From Desulfuromonas sp. (GTDB lineage Bacteria; Desulfobacterota; Desulfuromonadia; Desulfuromonadales; Geopsychrobacteraceae): a stretch of 64,000 nucleotides of DNA. The position numbers and the translations under genes were made by a program. Positions 7,719-16,062 of this stretch are shown here, piece by piece; the first letter of the stretch is position 1, and each line of letters begins with the position of its first letter. Location of the stretch: contig PKUC01000054.1 of assembly GCA_002868865.1 (NCBI GenBank), forward strand, positions 1 through 64,000. The letters are read 5' to 3'. Below the pieces are notes generated by a model. The model saw only the letters and a program-made list of their open reading frames with translations, was not told where the DNA came from and did no database searches.

Positions 7719-8448
7719 TTTCGCTGCGCAGCGGATCGTTGTGCTCGCTCCGGCTGCCGCCGATATTATTGAAAAACTGGATGCGGGTGTTCTGGTGGTC
7801 GGTAAAACCCGCAATGTTGAGGAATTCCCGCGGGCACAGAAAGTCGGCTCGCATATCCGGCCCAACCTGGAGATCATCCGCGCCCTTGATCCCGACCTGC
7901 TGATTATCTCTTCCAACAGATTCTTTTCTGCGGAGATGGCGGGACAGATCGACGCGCAGCTATTTCACTATGCACCCGACAGCCTCAACGACATTCTTCA
8001 GCAGATCAACGACCTGGCAGCGCTCCTCGAAAGAACCGAACAGGCCCGGACACTGATCGCAGCACAGCGTCGAAAACTCTCGCAACTGCAACCGATAGAA
8101 AAACCGCCCGCTGTGATCTATGAAATCACCGAAGCCCCCCTGACCATCGCGGGCAATAACAATATCCTTGCCGACCTGATCAACACGGCAGGGGGCCGGC
8201 TCATCAGCGTCGGTAGCCGCAAGATGCTCCGTTTTAATCCCGAAGCGGTTCTCAGCTCTCAGCCCGATGTCTATATCTGGCAAGTGGGGCCGATGAACCA
8301 GCACCCGACACCACCAGCTGAACGCGCCCTCTACCATCTGCTCGATGCCGATTTTCTGAAGGTCGATCAACTTCAGTACTCACGCGCCAACACCCGCAGT
8401 TTCGATAATGCGCTGACCCTGAACCGTTATTTCAGAGAAAGACAATGA
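7666..8448 (+). CDS. btuF: Periplasmic corrinoid-type binding protein (BtuF-like)
   Basis: The protein begins with a Sec signal (MMSRLLAALLLLLFSTSSFA) and continues with the two-lobe periplasmic binding fold of the BtuF/FecB class: RIVVLAPAAADIIEKL, then RPNLEIIRALDPDLLIIS, and a second lobe with INTAGGRLISVGS and FNPEAVLSSQPDVYIWQVG. It is 260 aa, typical for BtuF. The signal peptide is encoded almost entirely inside the 3' end of the ATPase gene. A GGAG motif lies a few nt before the tandem ATGs. Substrate is inferred from the B12-regulated context only. Confidence 0.85.
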   Translation: MMSRLLAALLLLLFSTSSFAAQRIVVLAPAAADIIEKLDAGVLVVGKTRNVEEFPRAQKVGSHIRPNLEIIRALDPDLLIISSNRFFSAEMAGQIDAQLFHYAPDSLNDILQQINDLAALLERTEQARTLIAAQRRKLSQLQPIEKPPAVIYEITEAPLTIAGNNNILADLINTAGGRLISVGSRKMLRFNPEAVLSSQPDVYIWQVGPMNQHPTPPAERALYHLLDADFLKVDQLQYSRANTRSFDNALTLNRYFRERQ

Positions 8449-8452
8449 ACCT

Positions 8453-9178
8453 ATGAACGCTCTCCCCGGACATTTTTACGCAGTCGGTATCGGCCCGGGA
8501 TCACCCGACCTGCTGACCGTTCGCGCGGTAAAAATCATCGAATCGGCCGACATTATCCTCACGCCGCAGGCAAAAGGCAGCAATCGCTCTCTGGCACTCC
8601 ACGCCATCGAGCCCTACCTGAGGTCACAGGAGATCCTGACCGTCAACTATCCCATGCAGCGAAACGGTCATGACACCCGCGAGCGCTGGAACAGCATAGC
8701 TGTAGAGATCTTAAACAAACTGCAGCAGGGCGTATCAGTTGCGATGGTCACCATCGGAGACCCTCTGATTTTTGCAACGACCAGCTATATGATCTCCGGT
8801 CTGAGTACAGCCCTGCCATCCGAAAACATCCACCTTATCCCTGGCATCAGCGCCTTCCAGATCGGCGCCAGCCGTTTCCACGATCCGCTCACCCTGCAGG
8901 AAGACCGACTGACATTGATGTCGGCCACCGACTTGACCGCAGTAGAGAATGCTCTTAACCATTGTGAGACACTGGTCCTCTATAAAGCGGCCAGTGTTAT
9001 TGATGAGTTACTGGAAATACTAAAAAAACGCGGTTTACTGCCCACAACAAAGCTTGTCAGTTGCGCAGAACAGGGAGAGGGGGAGCTGATTTTAAACGGA
9101 CTAGAAAACGGCATACCTGAAGATCTGAGCTATATGACCACACTCATTATCAGACTTGGCGAAAAACAGTGGACGTAA
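8453..9178 (+). CDS. cbiL: Cobalt-factor II / precorrin-2 C20-methyltransferase
   Basis: This is a SAM-dependent tetrapyrrole methylase: YAVGIGPGSPDLLTVRAV at the N-terminus, TIGDPLIFATTSY around 103-115, and LIPGISAFQIGAS. The overall pattern, with ILTPQAKGSNRSLAL and PMQRNGHD-type insertions, fits CbiL/CobI, which adds the C20 methyl group just after cobalt insertion by CbiK. It is the last gene of the riboswitch operon, 4 nt after btuF. The other cbi genes are not in this window. Confidence 0.88.
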   Translation: MNALPGHFYAVGIGPGSPDLLTVRAVKIIESADIILTPQAKGSNRSLALHAIEPYLRSQEILTVNYPMQRNGHDTRERWNSIAVEILNKLQQGVSVAMVTIGDPLIFATTSYMISGLSTALPSENIHLIPGISAFQIGASRFHDPLTLQEDRLTLMSATDLTAVENALNHCETLVLYKAASVIDELLEILKKRGLLPTTKLVSCAEQGEGELILNGLENGIPEDLSYMTTLIIRLGEKQWT

Positions 9179-9203
9179 CTCACCACAAACAGATTCAATT
9201 CTT

Positions 9204-9569
9204 TCATGGAATCCGACGTGTTGGCTTCCGCAGCAGATAAACCGTGACGCCCGTACCAACCACCACGAGACCCCCCTTCGCCCAGAGCAGCGAAATAAAC
9301 AGGATCGAAACTGTGATCGACAGCCAGATCAGTCCAATCGCGGCCACCTTAGCCCGCAGCGGGATCCCCCGGCCATCCAGATAACAGCGAACGGTCGGGC
9401 CAAGGTGCGGATGATCGAGCAACCAGCGATGAAACCGCTCCGAGCTGCGTGCAAAACAGGCCGCGGCCAGAAGAAGCAGCGGAACCGTCGGCAACAACGG
9501 CACAAAAATTCCGAGCACGCCCAGGCCAACACAGCCAAAGCCAACGCCCATCAGGGCAACATGTAGCAA
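9204..9569 (-). CDS. DUF454 (YbaN-like) small inner-membrane protein
   Basis: The 121-aa protein has an N-terminal hydrophobic hairpin (GLGVLGIFVPLLPTVPLLLLAA), then the family block CFARSSERFHRWLLDHPHLGP and two further hydrophobic segments. This is the DUF454/YbaN pattern, whose function is not established. The start is uncertain: TTG at 9569 is the ORF-track start, and the frame is open to about 9602 but offers only non-ATG codons. It is convergent with cbiL and seems to stand alone. Confidence 0.75.
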   Translation of the reverse strand: MLHVALMGVGFGCVGLGVLGIFVPLLPTVPLLLLAAACFARSSERFHRWLLDHPHLGPTVRCYLDGRGIPLRAKVAAIGLIWLSITVSILFISLLWAKGGLVVVGTGVTVYLLRKPTRRIP

Positions 9570-9702
9570 CTTCGTAGTCAGAACGTTTCGCCTTTTATCG
9601 ATTCAGATTGCCACGTTTCCCAAGTGTCCGAACCCAGTGATAGCAGAAGACCAATCGACATTCCACATCATTCGCCACAGACCCCCGGCGACTACCGGAC
9701 AA

Positions 9703-9739
9703 TAAAAAAACCGGCAACTGACAGATCAGCTACCGGTTC
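9703..9739 (-). terminator. Rho-independent terminator after oadA
   Basis: On the minus strand AACCGGTAGCTG and CAGTTGCCGGTT form a stem (one mismatch) around GATCTGT and run directly into seven Ts. It is about 27 nt beyond the oadA stop codon and closes the oadGBA operon. Confidence 0.85.
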
Positions 9740-9765
9740 TATTCGTTCATAAAAACAAAGGACAG

Positions 9766-11571
9766 CTACGCGATGCGCGCCAACTCCTGGCCATTCACGA
9801 CCTGCTCACCTTCAGCGACCTCAATATGGGTCAGCTTACCGGACGCGGGCGCCGCAACCGGGACCTCCATCTTCATCGCCTCGAGAATCAGGATCGAATC
9901 CCCTTCGTTCACCGTATCGCCAACATTCTTCACGATTTTCCACACCGCACCAGGCATTTGAGCATTCACCGATGTTCCACCCGAGGCGGCGGCATCGACA
10001 GCCTGTGGGCTGTGAACACCATGCTCGTCGCGACGGATGTCCGTTGAAAAGACCTTGCCATTGACGGTGACCTTTCCACCAGTCAAAGACATCTGGTAAT
10101 CGGTGCCGTCGACGGTGACAACATAATCGCCATGATCAGCGGTCTCACCGATAGCATGCTCTTTTTCCTTATCGACCTTACGGACACCGATCTCACCGTC
10201 GCCCTTGAGAAATTTGATCCCCTTCTCACGGCAGGTCGCGACAATAAAGATGTTCTCTTTAGTTTCTTCGAGACCTTCCTTACGGAGCATATCCAGCGCA
10301 TGCGCAACGCTTTTGGTAGGATCAGCGTCGTTGATCTCAAGAGGAGGCAGGGTGGTCGGCGGCAGCCCCAACTGCTGCTCGGCGATCTTCATAATTTCCG
10401 AATCTGCAGGCAGAGGAGTCTTGCCGAAATAGCCGAGGATCATCTTACCATACGGCTCAGCAATCCGCTCCCAAGGGCCGAACATGACATTATTGAAAGC
10501 CTGCTGGAAATAAAACTGGGAAACGGGCGTAACCGATGCACCGAAACCGCCCTTACGCACGCACTCGCTCATCGCTTTGATCATCTCTGGATACTTGTCC
10601 ATGATGCCGTTGTCACGCAGCATCTGGGTATTAGCCGTCAAAGCGCCACCCGGCATCGGGCTCCACGGAATCAGAGGTTCTACAGCGGTAGCCTCCGGAG
10701 GCATAAAGTAATCCTGCATACAGTCCTTGAACACATCTGACGCTTCACGGACCTTATCGATATCAACATCAAGATCGAACCGCGAACCGCGCAGGGCATG
10801 CCACATCACCAGTACGTCGGTCTGGCAGGTTCCACCGGAGCAGGGGGCCAGAGAAAGGTCGATAGTGTCTGCACCCGCTTCAAGAGCAGCCATATAAGCA
10901 GCAACACCGGTTCCGGCCGTTTCATGGGTGTGAAAATGAATATCCGTCTCGCCTGGCAGCATCCGGCGGGCTCTCTTGATCGACTCATACACGCTCGAAG
11001 GTGATGCGGTGCCGGACGCATCTTTAAAACAGATCGAGCTATAAGGGATATCCGAATCGATGATCTGCTGAAGCACCGATTCGTAATAATCGGGATCGTG
11101 AGAACCGGTACAGCCCGGAGGGAGTTCCATCATACTGACACAGATCTGGTGATTGAGACCTGCCTCAGCAATACATTTGCCGCTGTAATTCAGATTATTG
11201 AGATCGTTAAGAGCATCAAAGTTGCGGATCGTGCTGATGCCGTGCTTTTTGAACAGCTCGGCGTGCATCTTGATGACTTCACTCGACTGCGACTCAAGGC
11301 CAACGACATTGGTTCCACGCGCCAAAGTCTGCAATTGAGCATCCGGCCCGGCGACCTCGCGAAAACGATCCATCATGTCAAAGGCATCTTCTTTACAGTA
11401 GAAGTAGAGCGACTGAAAACGTGCGCCGCCACCAGCCTCAAGATAGTTGATTCCTGCGTGTCTGGCTGCTTCTACAGCAGGCATAAAGTCTTCGGTGTAA
11501 GCACGTGCGCCGTAGGCAGACTGCAGTCCATCTCGAAATGCGGTGCACATGAATTTTACTTTTTTGCTCAT
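9766..11571 (-). CDS. oadA: Oxaloacetate decarboxylase alpha subunit (biotin carboxyltransferase)
   Basis: The alpha subunit transfers carboxyl from oxaloacetate to its own biotin; the beta subunit then decarboxylates it and pumps Na+. The HMGL-like barrel shows the early Arg13-Asp14 pair (TAFRDGLQSAYGAR), the SICFKDASG strand with the family Lys, and the metal-site HFHTHETAGTG. The C-terminal biotinyl domain has EAMKME with biotinyl Lys567 of 601. The ORF-track start at 11631 is replaced by ATG 11571, which has AGAGGA upstream and gives a clean N-terminus. The N-terminal motif is divergent from the usual TLRDAHQSLLATR. It lies downstream of oadB and oadG; a pyruvate carboxylase B-subunit role is less likely in that context. 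Confidence 0.9.
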   Translation of the reverse strand: MSKKVKFMCTAFRDGLQSAYGARAYTEDFMPAVEAARHAGINYLEAGGGARFQSLYFYCKEDAFDMMDRFREVAGPDAQLQTLARGTNVVGLESQSSEVIKMHAELFKKHGISTIRNFDALNDLNNLNYSGKCIAEAGLNHQICVSMMELPPGCTGSHDPDYYESVLQQIIDSDIPYSSICFKDASGTASPSSVYESIKRARRMLPGETDIHFHTHETAGTGVAAYMAALEAGADTIDLSLAPCSGGTCQTDVLVMWHALRGSRFDLDVDIDKVREASDVFKDCMQDYFMPPEATAVEPLIPWSPMPGGALTANTQMLRDNGIMDKYPEMIKAMSECVRKGGFGASVTPVSQFYFQQAFNNVMFGPWERIAEPYGKMILGYFGKTPLPADSEIMKIAEQQLGLPPTTLPPLEINDADPTKSVAHALDMLRKEGLEETKENIFIVATCREKGIKFLKGDGEIGVRKVDKEKEHAIGETADHGDYVVTVDGTDYQMSLTGGKVTVNGKVFSTDIRRDEHGVHSPQAVDAAASGGTSVNAQMPGAVWKIVKNVGDTVNEGDSILILEAMKMEVPVAAPASGKLTHIEVAEGEQVVNGQELARIA

Positions 11572-11680
11572 AACGCTTTCCTCTGTCTCCCAAAAAACAA
11601 ACTGTAAAAATGATCCCAGCGTCACGCCCACCCTGCCGAGCCAAACAGCAGTTCAGCAAGCGGGCAGATCAGGGGACGCT

Positions 11681-12808
11681 CTAAAGCACCAGAACCGACC
11701 ACAGGATACCAGCGGCGATGGCGGAGCCGAGGACACCCGCAACATTCGGTGCCATGGCGTGCATCAGCAGAAAATTCTGCGGATCCTCCTTCATACCAAC
11801 CATCTGAACCACCCGCGCCGAATCGGGAACAGCAGAAACCCCGGCGGCACCGACCAACGGATTGATCTTATCCTTGAGAAAAAGATTCATAAACTTGGCG
11901 AACAGGACCCCACCGGCCGTTGCAATACAGAACGACAGAGCACCCAAACCGAAAATGAGCAGCGATTGCGGTGTCAGGAAGGTTTGCGCCTGCGTACTGG
12001 CCCCCACCGAAAAACCGAGCAGAATCGTAACGATATCGATCATAGCGTTTCTGGCTGTGTTCGCGAGGCGCTCCGTGACACAACTCTCTTTCAGCAGGTT
12101 ACCGAAGAACAGCATGCCGACCAGGACAATCGCACCCGGCGCGATCAGGCAGGCAATCAGAAATCCGACGATCGGGAAGATAATCTTCTCGCGCTGAGAC
12201 ACCGTGCGCGGTGCCTTCATGCGGATCAAGCGCTCTTCGCGTGTGGTCAGCAGTTTCATAATCGGCGGCTGAATGACCGGAACCAGCGCCATGTACGAAT
12301 AGGCTGCGATGGCAATAGATCCCAGCAGGTGTGGTGCCAGTTTCGCAGAGAGGAAGATTGCCGTTGGCCCGTCAGCACCACCGATAATTCCGATCGCGCC
12401 GGATTCTGCTGGATTAAATCCGAGATAGAGCGCACCAATAAAAGTCAGAAAAATTCCGACCTGAGCCGCAGCACCCAGCAAAACTAACTTGGGGTTCGAC
12501 AACATGGTCGAAAAATCGGTCATAGCGCCGATCCCCAGGAAGATCAGCGGCGGGAACAATCCCTGACTGACACCGAAATAGATCATACTGAGGACGCTGC
12601 CTTCATCGTAAACACTGAGCGCCATTCCCGCGACCGAAGGGATATTGCCAACAATCATGCCGAACCCGATCGGAACCAGCAGAAGCGGCTCGTAATCTTT
12701 ACGGATTGCCAGCGTAATAAAAACGATGCCGATAACAATCATCAGAAGGTTTTCCCACGCCATGGTGGCAAAAGCCGTCGTCGATAAAAAATTCAGGAAA
12801 TAATTCAC
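11681..12808 (-). CDS. oadB: Oxaloacetate decarboxylase beta subunit (Na+-pumping decarboxylase)
   Basis: A 375-aa polytopic membrane protein of the OadB/MmdB/GcdB family, with about nine to ten hydrophobic segments. Family motifs include [37 protein letters not shown] (Asp in the Na+ site region) and [14 protein letters not shown]. It decarboxylates carboxybiotin and couples this to outward Na+ transport. The start is GTG at 12808 with AAGGA seven nt upstream. It sits between oadG and oadA in a single operon. Na+ rather than H+ coupling is family knowledge, not read from this sequence. Confidence 0.93.
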   Translation of the reverse strand: MNYFLNFLSTTAFATMAWENLLMIVIGIVFITLAIRKDYEPLLLVPIGFGMIVGNIPSVAGMALSVYDEGSVLSMIYFGVSQGLFPPLIFLGIGAMTDFSTMLSNPKLVLLGAAAQVGIFLTFIGALYLGFNPAESGAIGIIGGADGPTAIFLSAKLAPHLLGSIAIAAYSYMALVPVIQPPIMKLLTTREERLIRMKAPRTVSQREKIIFPIVGFLIACLIAPGAIVLVGMLFFGNLLKESCVTERLANTARNAMIDIVTILLGFSVGASTQAQTFLTPQSLLIFGLGALSFCIATAGGVLFAKFMNLFLKDKINPLVGAAGVSAVPDSARVVQMVGMKEDPQNFLLMHAMAPNVAGVLGSAIAAGILWSVLVL

Positions 12809-12871
12809 CTACATATCCTTACGTTATTTCAGTTCTGGTGGTTTCGCGTTGAAGGTCTTTGTGAAGAAACT

Positions 12872-13147
12872 TTATTCGGCGGGCAGAGTTTCAGCGTGTT
12901 TTCGGAACAGGGCATAGCCGATAGCAGCCAGAACCTGTTCATGATCTGCAGGACGACTAGGTACAGCCTCATGATGGTGATGCTCTTCGGGGAGAATTTT
13001 GTCAAAGAGAGGTAACAATTTGGGGAGCGCTGCGATAAAGAGTGCGATAACGGTCAGCGCGGAAAAAACAATAAGCATGCCCATGACTGAAATGATAACG
13101 CCGTTTGCATCGACAACATTCTGCAGACTGAAAGCAAAGTGATTCAT
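12872..13147 (-). CDS. oadG: Oxaloacetate decarboxylase gamma subunit
   Basis: A 91-aa protein with one membrane helix (GVIISVMGMLIVFSALTVIALFIAAL), then a hydrophilic tail containing EEHHHHE, as in gamma subunits that bind Zn2+ and join alpha to beta. The ORF track starts at 13165, but ATG 13147 has AGGAG five nt upstream and is chosen. It is the first gene of oadG-oadB-oadA. A candidate sigma-70-type promoter lies about 50-80 nt upstream. Confidence 0.85.
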   Translation of the reverse strand: MNHFAFSLQNVVDANGVIISVMGMLIVFSALTVIALFIAALPKLLPLFDKILPEEHHHHEAVPSRPADHEQVLAAIGYALFRKHAETLPAE

Positions 13148-13195
13148 GACAACTCCTGACTTCAAATATCATATTTGGGATAAATTGAGATCCAA

Positions 13196-13225
13196 AGACT
13201 ATCAGTCAGAGCGCCAATCAGTCAA
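13196..13225 (-). promoter_or_regulatory. Candidate sigma-70 promoter of oadGBA
   Basis: On the minus strand TTGACT (13225-13220) and TAGTCT (13201-13196) are 18 nt apart, about 50 nt before the oadG start. The -35 is close to consensus and the -10 is weak. Read by eye, without scoring. Confidence 0.45.
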
Positions 13226-14000
13226 TAAAAAAAACGGCATTCTATAATTACAGGCCAACATATTTCACATTATTAAGCCTCACAAAAAAGATTTAGTCGT
13301 TTTAAATTATTTATTTAAACTAAAAACAAAGTACTAATTTTTTATTTACGCTATTTTATATGGGCTAGTAAGCAAACAAAACTCACCCAAACTTAAAGAT
13401 GACTTACTATACCTAAAAGCATAAAACGAACATAGAATCATATACTTTTACAATTCAGCAATAAAGCAGAAAAACAAACCAGCAAAACATTATTATGACA
13501 AAAAAGCTTACAAGCTAAACCAAAACCACAAAAACAACCGATAGCGGTAGAAACAAATCCAGAAACGAAAAATCAACCACAACACTGTCACACCTAGACA
13601 GAAGGGCCGTAAAAAGCATAGAACTGCGTGCTATTTCCCCTTAAGAAAAACCGAAACAGAAACAAAACCAGCCGCCCTGCACGAGATGACGTCCGACGCT
13701 GTCGGAGCACCCGTCGCGCAGAATCAGTTTTTTGACCAGGGAGAAATAACAGGTTAAGAACGCACCACAATGGATACCGGGATGTGCAGAACACACATAA
13801 AAGACAGGTACGGATACAGGGCCAGCCCCCTTCCGTCCCTATTTGAAACGCTCGGCACATATCGGAATGAGAGTCACATCAACCGAAAGCCGGCACGATG
13901 AAGGGCATAGCTGTTGGCTGTCGCGTTCCGTACCGGAAGAGGAACAATCACGGTGCACCGCACGCACCAGATCCAGAGAGTCTAATAAGAACTTGGTCGA

Positions 14001-14049
14001 CCAGGGACCGGTCGGACTGACAGCAGAGCGGGCCAGAAGTCCCTGGCCC
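14001..14049. repeat. Nested inverted repeats downstream of the liv / SseB-like genes
   Basis: GGGCCAG (14030-14036) and CTGGCCC (14043-14049) are a perfect 7-bp inverted repeat with a 6-nt loop. The inner GTCCCTGG also pairs with CCAGGGAC at about 14001-14008, giving alternative folds. There is no U-tract in either direction, so a Rho-independent terminator is not supported. Confidence 0.4.
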
Positions 14050-14116
14050 ACGCCAGCGTCGAGAAGAGTGATGTCTATTCTGTCAAGGACAGCGGACAGG
14101 ATACTACAGGAGATGT

Positions 14117-14539
14117 TTATTTTTCGGCTTTTTCCGCTGCAGCTTTGCACTGAGCGACCACATCCTTTAACCAGGCGATCTCATCCGGAGCAAACTGTTT
14201 GACGTAGTCCGTCCCCACATTCATCGCCCAGAACAGTCCATCGGTCGACATCTCGGCCAACAGATGGCCGGGAAGCTGAACGCAGGGAGCCTGGTCCTCC
14301 GCCCAACCCTTCAAGCGGTCGTGCCCATCGAAAAACACCAGGTAATCGGTTTCTTCAGATTCGATGATCATCGGAACTTCGGTCTTTTCAGCCTCTTTCC
14401 CCTCTTCTGTACTGATCATCTCGTTGACGGTCGGGACAAAAAAGACCGTATTGAGAAACAGGTCATAAAAAGCGGACTGCAGAGGCTGGCTATTCGGTTT
14501 TTCGCGCAAAGCGACAAGAGCCTTGTCGAGCTCGGTCAT
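14117..14539 (-). CDS. SseB-family protein
   Basis: The 140-aa soluble protein has the layout of the SseB N-terminal-like domain: LDKALVALREKPNSQPLQSAFYDLF, a strand with VFFVPTVNE, then VFFDGHDRLKGWA and LPGHLLAEM. SseB-family proteins are widespread but their biochemical role is poorly defined; E. coli sseB was named for effects on serine sensitivity. The ORF track starts at 14623 inside livF. ATG 14539 has AAGGA upstream and is used here. It is 25 nt after livF on the same strand and may be the last gene of the liv operon. Confidence 0.75.
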   Translation of the reverse strand: MTELDKALVALREKPNSQPLQSAFYDLFLNTVFFVPTVNEMISTEEGKEAEKTEVPMIIESEETDYLVFFDGHDRLKGWAEDQAPCVQLPGHLLAEMSTDGLFWAMNVGTDYVKQFAPDEIAWLKDVVAQCKAAAEKAEK

Positions 14540-14564
14540 ATTCGTGTCCTTTTTCGTTGGGTTT

Positions 14565-15272
14565 CTACAGGCCGAGGTAGGCCTTACGAACGTCGTCGTT
14601 CTCCAGCAATCTGTCAGCATCATCCACCAGCGTTATCGCGCCGTTCTCCATGACATAGCCGCGATCAGCCAACTTGAGGGCCTGATTAGCGTTCTGCTCA
14701 ACAAGAAAGATCGTCGTGTTGCTCTCCTTATTGATCTGCTTGATGATGTCGAAAATCTGCTTGATAATCAGCGGTGCAAGTCCCAGGGACGGCTCATCGA
14801 GCAGCAGGACACGCGGCCGGGCCATCAGGGCCCGGGAGATGGCCAGCATCTGCTGCTCACCGCCGGACAGGGTGCCGCCGAGCTGGTTTTTCCGTTTTTC
14901 GAGAATCGGGAACAGGGTCATCACGTAGTTGAGATCCTGCTGAACCAGTTGTTTATTGGTCCGAAGAAAGGCTCCCATCTCCAGATTTTCGAACACAGTC
15001 ATATCAGGGAAGATCCGCCGCCCTTCGGGAACCTGTACGATCCCCTGTTGTACAATCTTTTCAGCACTGAGCCCGGTGATAGAATCTCCGTCGAGGGTGA
15101 TATCACCGGTACGGGGCGGCGTGATCCCACAGATCGACATCAGAGTGGTGGTCTTGCCGGCACCGTTGGCACCGATCAGGGTCACAATTTCCCCCTCTTT
15201 GACCTCCAGGGAGACGTCCTTGAGCGCCTGGATGTTACCGTAGTAGGTTTGGATATTGTTGATTTTAAGCAT
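14565..15272 (-). CDS. livF: Branched-chain amino acid ABC transporter ATPase LivF
   Basis: A 235-aa ATPase with Walker A GANGAGKTTTLM, the LivF-type VPEGRRIFPDMTVFENLEMGA block, signature LSGGEQQML and Walker B LLLLDEPSLGLAP, then VEQNANQAL. It couples ATP hydrolysis to transport through LivHM. The ORF-track start 15356 lies inside livG. ATG 15272 has GGAGGAG seven nt upstream, overlaps livG by 8 nt and gives the standard N-terminus MLKINNIQTYYG. It belongs to livK-H-M-G-F. Confidence 0.93.
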   Translation of the reverse strand: MLKINNIQTYYGNIQALKDVSLEVKEGEIVTLIGANGAGKTTTLMSICGITPPRTGDITLDGDSITGLSAEKIVQQGIVQVPEGRRIFPDMTVFENLEMGAFLRTNKQLVQQDLNYVMTLFPILEKRKNQLGGTLSGGEQQMLAISRALMARPRVLLLDEPSLGLAPLIIKQIFDIIKQINKESNTTIFLVEQNANQALKLADRGYVMENGAITLVDDADRLLENDDVRKAYLGL

Positions 15273-16062
15273 CGGTCTCCTCCCCCAGGTACGCTTCGAT
15301 AACTTTCGGATTATCCTTGATCTGCTGCGGGCTACCTTCCGCGATTTTCTTACCATATTCCATCACGTAGATCGGATTGGAAATGTTCATCACCAGCTTC
15401 ATGTCGTGTTCGATCAGCAGGATGGCGATCCGGTCTTGTTCACTGATCTTACAGATCAGTTGATCCAGCTCAGCGGTCTCTTGTGGATTCATCCCGGCGG
15501 CGGGTTCATCGAGCAGCAGCAGAAACGGGTCGGTCGCCATCGCTCGTGCGATCTCCAGGCGACGCTGGGCACCATAGGGGAGATTCTTGGCAAATTCATT
15601 AGCAAAATCGGCCAGGCCAACCTTTTTCAGCAGCTGATAACTGACCTCGACGATTTCCTGTTCCTCCTGGCGGACCCCCTTGCTGCGGAGAATCGAACGG
15701 AAGATCCCCGATTTTGTCCGACAGTGCCGCCCGATCATGACGTTTTCCAGCACCGTCATATCCGCAAACAGGCGGATATTCTGAAAGGTGCGCGCCAGCC
15801 CCATCTCGGTAACCCTGTTCGGCTTGAGCCCGTTGAGACGGCGGGTATCGAGCCCCTTCGGGTGCAACAGGATATCCCCCTTGGTCGGAGTGTAGATTCC
15901 GGTCACGCAGTTAAAAAAGGTCGTCTTGCCCGCGCCATTGGGACCGATCAGCGCGGCGATCTCCCCCTCGCAGACATCCAAAGAAACACTGTCGACGGCG
16001 CGCAGGCCACCGAAGTCCATCGTCAGCCCTTTGACCTCAAGTAATTTATGTTTTTCAGCCAT
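15265..16062 (-). CDS. livG: Branched-chain amino acid ABC transporter ATPase LivG
   Basis: A 265-aa ATPase with the LivG-type TMDFGGLRAVDSVSL start, Walker A GPNGAGKTTFFN, VTGIYTPTKGDI, ARTFQNIRLFADMTVLENVM, signature NLPYGAQRRLEIARA (the LivG variant of the ABC signature), Walker B LLLLDEPAAGMNP and ALLIEHDMKLVM-like sequence (ILLIEHDMKLVM). It overlaps livM by 8 nt and livF by 8 nt, indicating translational coupling. Confidence 0.94.
   Translation of the reverse strand: MAEKHKLLEVKGLTMDFGGLRAVDSVSLDVCEGEIAALIGPNGAGKTTFFNCVTGIYTPTKGDILLHPKGLDTRRLNGLKPNRVTEMGLARTFQNIRLFADMTVLENVMIGRHCRTKSGIFRSILRSKGVRQEEQEIVEVSYQLLKKVGLADFANEFAKNLPYGAQRRLEIARAMATDPFLLLLDEPAAGMNPQETAELDQLICKISEQDRIAILLIEHDMKLVMNISNPIYVMEYGKKIAEGSPQQIKDNPKVIEAYLGEETDA

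Larger units (their letters stand above)
13148..14116. other. Largest gene-free stretch: AT-rich island followed by unassigned GC-normal DNA
   Basis: About 970 nt separate oadG from the SseB-like gene. Roughly 13180-13600 is strongly AT-rich, and the plus strand is rich in A and C with very little G (for example CCAAAACCACAAAAACAACC near 13519), unlike the GC-rich flanks. No ORF with a Shine-Dalgarno and convincing protein composition occurs there. From about 13600 to 14116 base composition returns to normal, but the open frames (88 and 103 aa on minus, 119 aa on plus) lack start signals and recognisable motifs. The stretch contains the oad promoter region. The rest could hold a small RNA or a decayed gene; I cannot support either. 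Confidence 0.6.

Noticed and set aside
13594-13860. 88-aa minus-strand ORF between oad and liv clusters (also 103 aa at 13839-14150 and 119 aa at 13843-14202)
   Set aside because: No Shine-Dalgarno, many Cys/Arg/Trp residues in unlikely order, no domain pattern; two of them oppose each other and one runs into the SseB-like gene.
14030-14049. GGGCCAG/CTGGCCC hairpin as terminator of the liv operon
   Set aside because: No U-tract follows on the minus strand; kept only as an inverted repeat.
14523-15302. 259-aa plus-strand ORF opposite livF and 262-aa ORF opposite livG
   Set aside because: They are antisense shadows of conserved ATPase genes with no start signals.
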